From Pseudoips prasinana (taxonomy: Eukaryota > Arthropoda > Insecta > Lepidoptera > Nolidae): a DNA stretch of 64,000 nucleotides. The notes beneath the pieces were generated by a model. It ran no database searches and was not told the DNA's origin. It was given only the letters and a program-made list of their open reading frames with translations. Position numbers and translations under genes: made by a program. This document shows, in pieces, positions 41,525 through 52,199 of the stretch (position 1 is its first letter; each line of letters starts with the position of its first letter). The stretch spans positions 1,612,001 to 1,676,000 of the forward strand of contig OX621259.1 in the NCBI GenBank assembly GCA_951640165.1, read 5' to 3'.

Positions 41525-42000
41525 CACACACTGCCATCTGACTGCCCAAACTAAGCATAGCCTGTACTATGGCGAATGAGAGAAATGAGATAAACGTACT
41601 TATATATTTCGAAATACATATTACAGATAAATTATAAGACTAATAATGTCCTCCTAGCCGAATCCGGCCCCGGCGGCCAGTCTCAATAGAGATCTGCGCG
41701 GGACATCACAGGAGCACTTTCTATTCTATCACTCTCATAATCCGATGGGATGACTAGCGACACGGCCGGAAAGAGGTCAGGCACAGGACCGACGGCTTTA
41801 CGTGCTCTCCGAGGCACGGGGGTATAAAACCGCCAACTCCCAGACTTCGGGCTGATGCTGAGAAATTTTTCTTTTTACAGAAAAGTCCCAAAATCACTTT
41901 TGGCCTGACCCGGGATTTGAACCCAGGACCTCGTTATCAGCGGGTGAACACGCTACCGCTAGACCAACGAGGCAGTCAGACAGATAAATTATATATACTG
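41525..42000 (-). mobile_element. SINE-B 3' part interrupted by SINE-D
   Basis: CCATAGTACAGGCTATGCTT AGTTTGGGCAG and the CGTACTTATATATTTCGA stretch lie left of 41636. The same repeat continues only briefly after 41993. It is interrupted by SINE-D with a 14-bp target duplication. Confidence 0.7.
41637..41979 (-). mobile_element. SINE-D, full length, with target duplication
   Basis: 343 bases. Read on the minus strand it starts CTGACTGCCTCGTTGGTCTA GCGGTAGCG (A box), then GGTCCTGGGTTCAAATCCCG GG (B box). It ends GGCTAGGAGGACATTATTAG TC. ACAGATAAATTATA flanks it on both sides (41623-41636 and 41980-41993). Confidence 0.9.
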
Positions 42001-42550
42001 AACCAAGCTCCCTCTCGCCTCGTTTTACTAGTTTCACGGGACAATAGAGGCAAGCAGGAGTTCAAGCCATCTCACAAATAGCACAATCAACTAAGCCTAC
42101 TAAGTTAACTGTAAAAGTCAAGTAAAAAGAAGTAAGATTGGCTGATTAACACTTTTACTTCTTGAATTTTTATTCCTTCATTATCCTACTTAGGTCGGTC
42201 CGTATCGGAACTCTTTGTAAAAGCCAATAAACTAAGCAACCCGACCCAAGGAGCACCACATTAAGGACACAGATGGTATCGTTTATTTTTTAATTTATCC
42301 CAGATTAGGAGCACTGTTTATTCTTGGCAGAGTAAGGAGGCTGCGGCAAAATGTTACAAATAAACAAACCTTTGTTAAGGTTTCCAAATTATACAATATT
42401 ATGACCTTGGCGGGAGTCTCAACAGTATTGCTTAACTTGAACGAAATGTGTCTTAGTTTGGCAAATTAACAATAATTAGTGAATAAAATTAACTTGCAGA
42501 ACTTGAGAAATCGGCTGGCTTACATTTTGGGAGCCTGAAATATATAAAAC
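42001..42550. other. Unassigned sequence
   Basis: Nothing I can name. A word at 42050-42080 (GAGGCAAGCAGGAGTTCAAG CC) resembles Gypsy leader sequence at 23970-23990. Confidence 0.3.
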
Positions 42551-42555
42551 CATTA

Positions 42556-42815
42556 TTTTTGAAGTTATACTTCTTTTGGCGCGATGGAGAAAATATTGAA
42601 AGTGAATTTTTACGATGCGCGCGCAAACCGACACCAAAAAATTTAACAGCATGAAGTTAGTTCTAGGTGGTATGAAAATGTATGAGAGTGAATTTTTACG
42701 ATGCGCGCGCATCGTAAAAATAACAACATGACGTTAGTTCTAGGTGGTATGAAAATTGATAACTATGTTCAAGTTGTATATTAAGAAGTATAACTTCTAA
42801 CGCGTGTACATAAGT
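42556..42815. mobile_element. MITE-P copy 2, with internal duplication
   Basis: Same ends as copy 1. The segment from GAGTGAATTTTTACGATGCG CGCGC to GTTCTAGGTGGTATGAAAAT occurs twice in tandem, making it about 80 bases longer than copy 1. Confidence 0.75.
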
Positions 42816-42837
42816 ACACACAAGTTTTTTTTTAGTA

Positions 42838-43196
42838 TTTTGGGTTCGATCCCCACCCATGACTCATCTTTATGTGATTTGTGATCATATTTTTAATAAA
42901 TCTCACTTGTCATAGGGTGTAAGCTGGTGAATGCTTTACGGAAAGTATCTGGCGAGGCGAACAGAAGTTGAGAAGGAGATATAAGTTAGAGAATATATAA
43001 AGAGAGCGATCGAGATTTCGTGAGTAAAATATATAAAACCATTTTGTTAGTGAAGTATATAAAACCTTCGTTTTATATTAATACTAGCCTGTTGGTCTAC
43101 TGCTAAGCAACAGGTTGTGGGTTCGATCCCCACCCATGACAAATCTTTGTGTGATGAGCACGATTATTTGTTCTATCTGGGTGTAATTTATCTATA
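42838..43196 (+). mobile_element. SINE-B fragments
   Basis: 42838-42900 has TTTGGGTTCGATCCCCACCC ATGACTCATCTTTATG. 43083-43196 has an A-box-like AGCCTGTTGGTCTACTGC, GTGGGTTCGATCCCCACCC, GATGAGCACGATTATTTG and CTGGGTGTAATTTATCTA. Confidence 0.7.
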
Positions 43197-43403
43197 ATTG
43201 GAACGGGGAGTCCGATTGGCCGTAGTGTACATCGCCAGATATCAAAGCGTTTGGTTGACGCCTCGCGTGACCAGAGGGCTGACGTTATCTTTCGCAAAAG
43301 AATACGTTTAGCAATTAAATGTGGTAATGCTGCCAGACTGGTTTTGGGCACGGTTTCTCATGGCCTCGATTCCGAGGAATACTACGACGCAATCTCTACT
43401 TAG
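43196..43403 (+). pseudogene. Coding-like fragment, probable LINE ORF2 piece
   Basis: About 68 codons without a stop: VHRQISKRLVDASRDQRADV IFRKRIRLAIKCGNAARLVL GTVSHGLDSEEYYDAIS. The RD.RA....RI.LAI..GNAA...GT pattern resembles short C-terminal pieces of moth LINEs that I recall, but I cannot place it. It is sandwiched between two SINE-B fragments. Confidence 0.35.
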
Positions 43404-43436
43404 TTATCATTTATCTATATATATAATTTACTTTTC

Positions 43437-43652
43437 TTGTATCGTGGGTTCGCTTCCCACCTAGGACAGATATTTGTGTGCATGAACATGTCTGTTTGTC
43501 CTGAGTCTGGGTGTAATTATCTATATAAGTATTTATTTACAAAAAGAAGTTTTATATGTAGTATATCAGGTATCTGGTTTCCATAGTACAAGCTCTGCTT
43601 AGTTTGGGATCAGATGGCCGTGTGTGAATAATGTCCCAGGATATTATTATTT
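43437..43652 (+). mobile_element. SINE-B, nearly full length
   Basis: GTGGGTTCGCTTCCCACCTA GG (B box), TGTGTGCATGAACATGTCTG, CTGAGTCTGGGTGTAATTAT, CCATAGTACAAGCTCTGCTT AG, TGTGTGAATAATGTCCCAGG, ATATTATTATTT. The A-box side is missing. Confidence 0.8.
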
Positions 43653-44501
43653 ACTGTGTGCTTCCATACGTAAGTTAAGGTGCGTTCGGGTAAGATCGGA
43701 CACAGGGAAAGACCGGATAGTTCAATTTCCCAACAAATTTGGCGACATTTTTTATTGCTGGTAGCACACAACACGACGCCATTTTGTTGCGTCTCATCCA
43801 ACAATCCCCGTTTGTCGCTCCAGTAGGAAACACGTGTGATGTGGTCTGTGACGTGAAAAAATATATTTTGATCGTGTTTTCCATAATCCGAACTTATACC
43901 TTCCAACATTTTTTGTGAATTTTTGGTAAGTGTTTGGTATTTTCATTCGTTTATAAGCTAAATTGTAAGAAGCGTCAGTTCATTGGCAAATTAGGGTAGT
44001 TAAATGTTATCTAGGATGGCTGTAGTCTGAGATCCGATCTTTCACTAGATCGGCAAAGATCGGACTAAAACAGTCCGGTGTTTACCTGTACAAAAAATAG
44101 TAGTGGTTCTCAAAGTTTTTAATATCACTTTCATTTTTATGTCATCTTACGAACCAAAAATTTTAAATAAGTTAAGAACCTTGTGAAACCCTTTTGCTTG
44201 CGAAAAAATATTCTTGCTAAATAATTGCATTAGTTTACTAAACTACAAGTATAAGTTATACAACACATTTTAACATATACTCGCCTATTGTTATTATTAG
44301 GTACCTATATTATTTGCAAATTGATTTGACAACGTATTTTTTTATGTACTATACGTTGCGTCATAGGGGGTTATTCAGGCCCATGAGGCTTGTACCACTA
44401 TCCGAAATAAAGGTGGAAAAATGTAAAAAGATACAACTTTCCATATAATATAGAGCAGATAGCTGATTACTTGATATTGCTATGGAAAGTTTTCCTAGTT
44501 T

Positions 44502-44690
44502 TTGAAGTTATACTTCTTTTGGCGCGTTAGGGAAAAATGATGGGAGTAAATTTTTACGATGCGCGCGCACACCGTCACGAAAAACCGACACCATGAAGTT
44601 AGCTATAAAACCGACAGCCTGAAGTTAGCTATAGTCAACATTTTAGTTTTTTACGCCATAGAAGTATAATTTCTAACGCGTGTACATAAC
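44502..44690. mobile_element. MITE-P copy 3, inside the pogo-like element
   Basis: TTTTTGAAGTTATACTTCTT TTGGCGCG start, GATGCGCGCGCACACCG, and AGAAGTATAATTTCTAACGC G at the end. It is more diverged internally than copies 1 and 2. Confidence 0.7.
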
Positions 44691-44870
44691 TACACACACA
44701 CTTTTTTTTTAGAGAAAACTTGTTTCTTTACGCAATCTTGAAAGTTATTAGCATTTCTCTAATTAGGTATAATGTAATAGCCAAAATACATAAATAACTT
44801 TTCATCGAACCTTCATTTTGTGTACACTACAAAAAAAATACATTTTTTTTTATTTGTTTGTAGATTCATT

Positions 44871-47820
44871 ATGCCTAATAAATACCGTAGGAAGTCCCTC
44901 CGAGCAACATCGTACTCAAAGAACGACCTGAGGGATGCAATAGAAAAAGTAAGGAATAAAGAATTAAGTAACTATGCGGCGTCCAAGCTTTACGGCATAC
45001 CAACGTCTACACTCAATGATAGAGTACGAGAAAAAACAGGAATCATTAGTGAAACCCTTGGAAGACCAACAGCTATCCCTGTAGAAATGGAAGCTAGATT
45101 GGCACAATGTCTCCGTACGCTGGAAAAATAGGGTTGGGGATTGTCAAGATCAGAAGTGTTAGAATTAGTTGCGGAGTTTCTCAACAAAAACAAGATCAAA
45201 ACGCCATTCAAAGACAATAAACCGGGTGCAGATTGGTTTATTGCTTTCCGACAGCGACACAATTTGTCCATCAAAAAACCACAACCGGTAGAATATCTCC
45301 GCAAAAGGATGACAGACCCTTTCGTCATCGCAGAGTATTTCAGATTATTAAAAAATACACTTGAGGATTTGAAGTTGAACGATCCAAAAAAAATTTGGAA
45401 CTTAGACGAGACCAGTGTGTCATTAGATCCAACTAAAACAAAAGTAGTTGGTGGAAAGGGCCAACCATGCACCAGGACAACCGCCGGGAGTGGGAAAGAA
45501 AATATAACGGTTTTGACCACCGTCAACGCGGCTGGCACAAAATTGACACCTTTAATTGTCTTTAAGGGTAAGCATGTCTACGATTAATGGATGGCAGAGT
45601 CTGACACAGAGTACGATTTCGAACTTGCTTATGCTGCTAGTAAACGTGGTTGGATCGAAACAGAAATATTTTATAACTACATGTCAAAGATCGTGATTCC
45701 CGGATTAGGTGAAGAAAGACCTGTACTAATGATTTATGATGGCCATAGTACTCATATAGATGACTAAGTCGTGGCATTAGCTGTAGAAAATAACATCACA
45801 ATACTCAAACTGCCTCCACATACGTCCCACTTGTTACAACCACTGGATTTAGCAGTGTTTAAGTCGTTCAAAAGCATTTGGGATGTAAAGTTGGTACAAT
45901 GGCAACGTCAAAATATCGGCGTTAAAGTGCGTAAACAGGCATTCGCTAAAATGTTTGCTGAAGCATGGCAGCAAACAAAAGCAAAAGTCATACAAAATGG
46001 ATTTAAGAAAGGAGGAATTCATCCTTTTAATGCTGAAGTTATCCCAACAGAAAAATATGACCCTAATGCTTTGCGAAGATGGCAGAAACAGGAAGCTCAA
46101 AAATTCACAAGACAACCTAAAAATTTAAAACAATTATGCACCAAAATAATCAACGAAACTATGCTTTGCAACACATCCGAATCTGTGGATAAGACCAATG
46201 TCCCCACGAATCACAAAGAGTCAGGGTCGAACAAATCTTCCTTTGAGGAGTTACTATTGGAAAAAATGACACTGCGAAATAACAATGCTGGCAACAATAT
46301 TGCGGTCCGAATGAAACGCGTAGCAAGAGGCGCTGAAGTAATAACACGTGCATTTTTAGAAAAACAGAAAGAATACCGACAATCGGAGCATACCTCTGCA
46401 GATGCGCATGGTGCTGATCATGCAATTCCTGGGCCATCTGGAATTTCACAGAAAATTAGTAACACCATGACTTCAAAATTTAAGACAAGAAAAACGGTTA
46501 TGAAAGACCAAACAAATCAAAACACGACAAATATTAATTGGAAAGGTAAGGGCATTGGTAAAAAGACTCGAAAAGAAAAGGAAAACCAGAATATTGATAA
46601 ACATGACCAGGGACACGTTGCCTTAAATTTGAATCAGGATGCAGATAATTCAGGTAGTTTGAATAACAGAACAAATGACATACCAGAAGCTCGAAATTCA
46701 AAGAATAATCTTTTGAGAAAGTGTGTCATTAAAAAACATACGAAAAAACGTACTGCTAACTCAAAAAAGCGATCTGGTAAAAGGCTTAGAAAATCCTCCA
46801 GTAATGATACAACCTCTGAAAGTATTGAGATGAGCTCCCATAGCGACTCCGATGTATTAGACGCTGTTAGTGACATTAATTCTAATAATTAGTGAATTAG
46901 ATACAGCAAACACGTCTGAAATATTTACTGGAACAAAAAATACTGACAATGAATTATCAAGAGAACAGGCGATTGAACAAATAATAAGACAGTTATATGA
47001 AATAGATGCAGAAGTCTTAGAGGAAAATTATATAGGATTGCATGGTAGAAATATTCAAGAGGAGCAAGATGCGGCAGAGTTGGAACAGCCACAGAAAAGG
47101 AGAATTTACCACGAACTAGACATCACGAAACAGAAAGATATTATTAGAAAAGATAAGGTTACCATTCTGTCATCAGTTAGATTATCACCATACAATCGAG
47201 CTTATCATAATTTGAGAACTTTTCGACCGCTGAAAATGAACCCTATTGATGAAACTTTCGATATTTCAATTCAAAACCATAACTGCGTGCAGAATGATTT
47301 TACAAAAAAAGAAAATAATCCGGCAAAAGAATGTAAGACAATTCAAAATAGTAAGACAACAGTGATGACTGGGTACAAAGATTTACCTAATGAAGATAAG
47401 TCAAGATTGACATTAGCGAAGAAAAACACAGTTTTGGATATTAAGATAGAAGACGAAAGTAGCAAGACAATGAGAAAGAAATTTGAGAAAATGGAAGAAA
47501 AAGATAGAAACAAGCCACCTCAAACAGTACAGTTACAATCGTATAATATTGGAACTACAGTCCTCGCCCGATATTACACTAAAACTTGGAAATATTATGT
47601 CGGTAGAGTAGAAAGTATTAACTTAGCCGCTAGAACATACATCATATCCTATTACAAAGCCATAAGTAAGAAGTCTAACGTAAAATTTATTGTGCCTAAA
47701 CGTAGAGATGAAGACTGTGTACCAGAAGCTAATATTGTAAAAGAAATTGAATTACTCCAGATAAGTGAAGAACCGGAGGAGTATACTCTAATGAATGATG
47801 CAGATATTATTTATTTTTAA
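44871..47820 (+). pseudogene. pogo/Tigger-like transposase with C-terminal accessory domain
   Basis: Read from ATG 44871, it opens with a pipsqueak-type helix-turn-helix (YSKNDLRDAIEKVRNKELSN YAASKLYGIPTSTL). A CENP-B-like domain follows (GADWFIAFRQRHNLSIKKPQ). The DDE_1 core has D in KIWNLDETS, D in LMIYDGHSTH and D in LLQPLDLAVFKSFK. Then come KKGGIHPFNAEV, a long basic linker and nuclear-signal-like lysine runs. In-frame stops lie at 45129, 45585 and 45766. A frameshift near 46880 leads into a last stretch (to 47820) with IGTTVLARYYTKTWKYYVGR V and KSNVKFIVPKRRDEDCV, a Tudor/SH3-like module. Unbroken length would be about 980 residues. Confidence 0.85.
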
Positions 47821-49180
47821 TTTATTCTTGTTGTTTCGTATATAACTTTTTGTAATTATTATTTAGAAGATACAGGTAAGCAGGCAGTCCTGATTATCAA
47901 TTGATAAGTGTCAAAAGTTTATTAGACAGCACACCTTTCTACCATACAAAATTTAAGTACTGTCATACTGCTGTATAGTGAAAAAAGTTTATTGATACAA
48001 TGTCTAATAATTGTTAATCCAATATGCAGGTGGTTATAGAGATTGAGACTGTTTAGATAGGTTCTTGAAGTAATCAGTGTCAAAAATAAATCTCTAGAAA
48101 TACCAAGAGGCAGTCATACACAATTTATATCCTGATCAAAAATAGATAAGATTTTTGATCAGGAAAAAGATATTGATTTTAAGTATAATTTTTTTTTGTT
48201 ACTTTTGAGGTTTTAATATTTTTTTATTATGATACCTCTTGTGTATTACCTAATTTTATGACAAAACTTTATCAGAACACCGCTATCTGATAAAATAAGT
48301 GTGCCATATTTAGTGTATAATGTAAGTTAATTAAAAATAATATATACTAAATATATAATACATAATTTAATTATATAATTTATAAATAATACAATTTTAA
48401 CTCTTTTATCTAGGTACTTATTTTACTTTCCAAAAAAATACTTCCCAACAAGTAATGTTCATCACATTTTTTGTTATTTTATATTTCCTAAGAAATCGTA
48501 CCATATACTTACATTTAAATAGCCGTATAAAATATTTTTGGAAAGTATAAAAATATGGTTAGTGTTCTATATTTTCCTAAAATTTTAATTACTTGATGCT
48601 AAGTAAAAGAAGTTAGAATTGTATTGCTGAAAAATAACAAGTATTTAAAGTGTATAATGTAACTTATTTCGTAAATACATAAGCACAAAACTGCTTATAT
48701 TTTTCATTTAATAGTGTCGCCAAATAATAACTTTTACCATTGATTGTACTTACTTACTACTAAGATGTTATACTCGATTACCTCTACACATTTTTTTTTT
48801 TCAGTGTACCTACTTACAAAGGAAAATCACAAATTTTAATAAATGTTGATTGTCTTATAAAGTGGTTTTATTGCCCACTAAAACTACTTACATGGACCAT
48901 CTACAGGCTCCTAATTTATTATTAGGTATTCGTATTTTTATAAAAACACTAGCAGCAGTTTCGCTCACGTAAAACCTAGTCGTCCTCATGCTCCATGCAT
49001 TTTTGTTGATCGGTTTGGCGACAAGAAGTAAAAAATTAACAAACGAACAGGCACACTCGCATTTTTAATATAAGTGTGGATTACACAAAACATAACTTAA
49101 TATAATAAATTGATCTGATTGCCTATGGATGGCATGTCACGTTAAAGTTTGAGAATCATAATATGTTTCAATTTGGCCGT
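47821..49180. other. AT-rich 3' part of the pogo-like element
   Basis: Contains a hairpin, CCTGATCAAAAAT / ATTTTTGATCAGG, at 48131-48164. Otherwise it is AT-rich with no coding signal. Confidence 0.5.
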
Positions 49181-49594
49181 GCGGGGTAAGACCGGACTAA
49201 AGAAACTTAAAAAAAAAGAACGATTATTCTATTCATAATTCTAAAAGTATCCAGAAACTTCTATAGTGTAATGCTAGTATGGTTAAGATCGGATGTTTTT
49301 TTGTTATGAACCTTGTTTAATTATCAATAGAAACGATGTTAGACACTAGTCCGAACTTAAACCGTGAAGGTCCGATGTTTACCCTACTCGTAAAAATACT
49401 TAACTTATTTTTGAAGCACTGTCATTCGAAAACCGTTGTCTGTGTGAAGACAACTGAATTTTATGTTATAGAATAAGCTTTGATAATGAATTTGGTTAAT
49501 ATTTTGTCGTAATAACATGTGTGAAATTACAAAAAAAAAAAAGTTGAACACCATTCCAACTCACTGGAAATTAGTCCGAACTTACCCGAACCTT

Positions 49595-50056
49595 TATAGA
49601 AACTATTTAAGCGCCCTTGGGCATAGACATTGTTAGAAAACTAAAGCACGTACTATGTTCTAACTAAACACAACCTATTATAATTTATAACAGAGGTGAG
49701 GATAGAAGGAGAAAGGACTCAAAGGAACACTTTCATACTCGGTGAGCGGTCACTACGCAGCTATAAATAGTGTATTCACTGACATTTTCTACGTCGTTTT
49801 GGTAGGTATGTTTCGCATTACAGTTTTTGCTAGATACTAACCATCGGGAGTTGACAGGAATCTGGTAAAAATCTGTAATAGGAACAAACAGAGCATATTC
49901 TAGACATACTAACGTGAACCCTTATTCCCTATAATGGTGCTACCAGAAAACAGGTAAACGCACACAAAAACACACACGCATAAGCCCATGCTCACACGTT
50001 ACTATAATCTCTCATACATGACACACAATCAAACTGCAAAATTTGACACAATTTGA
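49595..50056. other. Unassigned sequence
   Basis: Nothing recognised. Confidence 0.4.
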
Positions 50057-50222
50057 CGTGTGTGGCGCAGCGGCTAAGACAGTCGCCTCGCCGCTTCGTG
50101 TCGCGGGTTCGAGTCCCCCGTCGGAAAACTATTTGTGTAACCTATAAATAGTTGTTCTGAGCCTGGATGTAATTTATGTCCGTCTATTTTATTCCCTAGT
50201 CCGGGCGATGTCTTAAAAAAAA
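50057..50222 (+). mobile_element. SINE-C, internally deleted
   Basis: GTGTGGCGCAGCGGCTAAGA CAGTCGCCTCGCCGCTTCG, CGGGTTCGAGTCCCC (B box), TATAAATAGTTGTTCTGAGC, ATGTCCGTCTATTTTATTCC CTAGTCCGGGCG, then an A-run. The GTACCCCGCGACACAGGG block present in other copies is missing. Confidence 0.85.
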
Positions 50223-50254
50223 AATATACCTACAACATGTAACGTAATTAACGC

Positions 50255-50362
50255 ACACCCCTATCTGTCAAATTTCTTTTATAGATTATTAACTTTATCA
50301 CATAAGCATAAGGTTCCTTTCTATTGGGGAAATTTGTTAGATTGGGGTAGCTTGATATGCCT
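50255..50362 (-). mobile_element. MITE-Q copy 1
   Basis: CCCTATCTGTCAAATTTCTT TTATAGATT...CTTTATCACATAAGC...GATTGGGGTAGCTTGATATG. It is oriented opposite to copy 2. Confidence 0.65.
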
Positions 50363-50528
50363 GTACCTATGTTCGCAATGAATGAATTGAGTTGAATTCA
50401 ATTGAATTCATATTTTTTGCACAACTCTATAGTTTAACTCATAAGCAAGCATGTTGCATCTTATTAAAATTTTATTCAGTTACTATCGACTCTTGCACGC
50501 ATTTTTCATCCATATACTCGTACTACAT

Positions 50529-50663
50529 ACGCCAGCACATCCACCTACCCCAATCTGTCAAATTTCCTCAATTGAAAGTGAACCTTACGCTTTTATGTGA
50601 TAAAGTTCAAAATCTATAAAAGAAATTTGACAGATTGGGGTAGCCGGATGTGCTGGCGTCTGT
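50529..50663 (+). mobile_element. MITE-Q copy 2
   Basis: The inverted ends GCCAGCACATCCACCTACCC CAATCTGTCAAATTT and AAATTTGACAGATTGGGGTA GCCGGATGTGCTGGC span about 35 bases each. The centre is TGATAAAGTTCAAAATCTAT AAAAG. Confidence 0.8.
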
Positions 50664-50869
50664 ACTATCGCTGTGCTTATTGGTGGCTTACATCAAAGGA
50701 GGTAAATCGCAGTAGTTCCCTTTTATGTCACCTTGACTGAGGAAGTACATCTTCCTTTGAGAATACGCTGCACGTAGTGATTGAGTCAGCTAGGCCTCCT
50801 GCTTAAGCCGGAGCTCGTTAGAAACCGCTGCATGGTCGGAAACGCGAAATCAAGGCATATTTCTTTTTT

Positions 50870-51063
50870 AAGACATCTCCCACATTATGGATTTAATCCC
50901 TGTGTCGCGGGTTACTTTACAAACATAATAAACGGACACAAATTACATCCAAACTAAGAATAACTATTTATGGGTCACACAAATAGTTGTCTGGCGCGGG
51001 ACACGAACCCGCGACACGAAGCGGTGAGGCGACTGTCTAAGCCGATGCGCCACACGTACAGTC
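50870..51063 (-). mobile_element. SINE-C, full length
   Basis: The minus strand: GTGTGGCGCATCGGCTTAGA CAG, CGCGGGTTCGTGTCCCGCGC (B box), GTGTGACCCATAAATAGTTA, TTTGTGTCCGTTTATTATG and CCCGCGACACAGGGATTAAA. Confidence 0.85.
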
Positions 51064-51204
51064 AAATAAGTGTCAAATATATGTTCCATGAGCTACGTTA
51101 ACTATCAGTTATGCCATATTCTTGTCAACTTGGTAGGATAAAAAAATAATAGGCGCGTTACTCTTTATGAAGATTATTTAAAAAAAATGGCATAGATAAA
51201 TAAT

Positions 51205-51375
51205 AATAATGTTCGCGCCTAGAACGCGCTACGTTGCCAAACCGCACGGCGCACGGCGGCTATCAAACTAAGGCGACGTTGCCGAACCGTTGCGTGGCAG
51301 AGACAGCGCTCGCGCGCCGCGGTCGCTCCGCCCCGCCACTACGAGGACTACGAGTTGGAACGTCAGCGCAATAAC
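51205..51375. other. GC-rich, CpG-dense island
   Basis: GCGCCTAGAACGCGCTACGT TGCC, GCACGGCGCACGGCGGC, GCGCTCGCGCGCCGCGGTCG CTCCGCCCCGCC: visibly about two-thirds GC in an AT-rich setting, with GTTGCC(A/G)AACCG repeated (51232 and 51270). It could be a LINE 5' region or a promoter fragment. There is no adjoining gene. Confidence 0.5.
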
Positions 51376-51510
51376 CGTATCAACATTCTATGTATTTTTT
51401 TTTATAATAATTATAATATCTAGGGACAATGTCACACAGATCATCCTAGCCCCAAACTAAGCAAAGCTTGTACTATGGGTACCAGGCGACGATATACATA
51501 GGTACTTATA

Positions 51511-51665
51511 AATGTTTTCATACAAGATGTACCTAAATATCTATATGTTACTAGAAATAATATCTAATGTATACAACTATATTACTACAAACATGTTCTG
51601 ACTATTTACAAGCGCTTTTTTAAAGTCTACGTGAATAAAAACCTTTTTTATTTTTATTTTTTTTA
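51511..51665. mobile_element. Repeat X inserted in SINE-A
   Basis: Reverse complement of the repeat at 6646-6770. TTATA occurs at both junctions (51505-51510 region and about 51666-51671). One end is T-rich (TTTTTTATTTTTATTTTTTT TA). Confidence 0.65.
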
Positions 51666-51725
51666 TTTATATAGATAGATAAATACTTAAATACACAGAA
51701 AACATCCATGACTCAGAAACAAATA

Positions 51726-51982
51726 ATAATATCCCGGAACATTATTCACACACGGCCAGCTGATCCCAAACTAAGCAGAGCTTGTACTATGGAAATCAGA
51801 TAACTGATATACTACATATACAATTTTTTTTTGAATATACATACTTATATAGATAATTTACACCCAGACTCAGGACAAACAGACATGTTCATGCACACAA
51901 ATATTTGTCCCGGGTGGGAATCGAACCCACGACCTCCGGCGTGAAAGGCAGCGTATCTACCAACCACGCCAACAGGCCCGTC
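51726..51982 (-). mobile_element. SINE-B, full length, inserted in SINE-A
   Basis: 257 bases with head GACGGGCCTGTTGGCGTGGT TGGTAG (A box), GTGGGTTCGATTCCCACCC (B box), the CCATAGTACAAGCTCTGCTT AG block and an ATATTAT end. AAATA at 51721-51725 and 51983-51987 forms the target duplication. Confidence 0.9.
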
Positions 51983-52199
51983 AAATATTCGTGCTCATCA
52001 CACAAATATTTGCACTTACTGGGATTCGAACTCAGGACCACCAGCTTCGTAGGCAGGAGCACTACCAACTAGGCTACGGTGACCGTCATATATCTTGAGT
52101 GCAAGCAAAACATAAAATGTAAACCTTTTATAAAATTGTTTAGAAGTAAAATTAAACATACTTAAAACTCTAACCAAGCCTATAATTCTACACGGCGAC

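Larger units (their letters stand above)
43677..49594 (+). mobile_element. pogo/Tigger-like DNA transposon
   Basis: The left end AAGGTGCGTTCGGGTAAGAT CGGAC and the right end (reverse complement) AAGGTTCGGGTAAGTTCGGA CT are imperfect inverted repeats. The GATCGGAC/GTCCGA word recurs at about 44030-44070 and 49190-49380 as subterminal repeats. Between them lies a pogo-type transposase. A TA target duplication is expected for pogo, but the flanks do not give a clean one. Confidence 0.7.
51404..52087 (-). mobile_element. SINE-A carrying two insertions
   Basis: The full SINE-A body (tail near 51404-51425, head ending at 52087) is interrupted by repeat X (51511-51665) and by a SINE-B (51726-51982). 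The remaining 256 or so bases reassemble to the same layout as 62828-63083. Confidence 0.9.

Noticed and set aside
49190..49400. Second pogo-like element
   Set aside because: The GATCGGAC words are the subterminal repeats of the element at 43677-49594.
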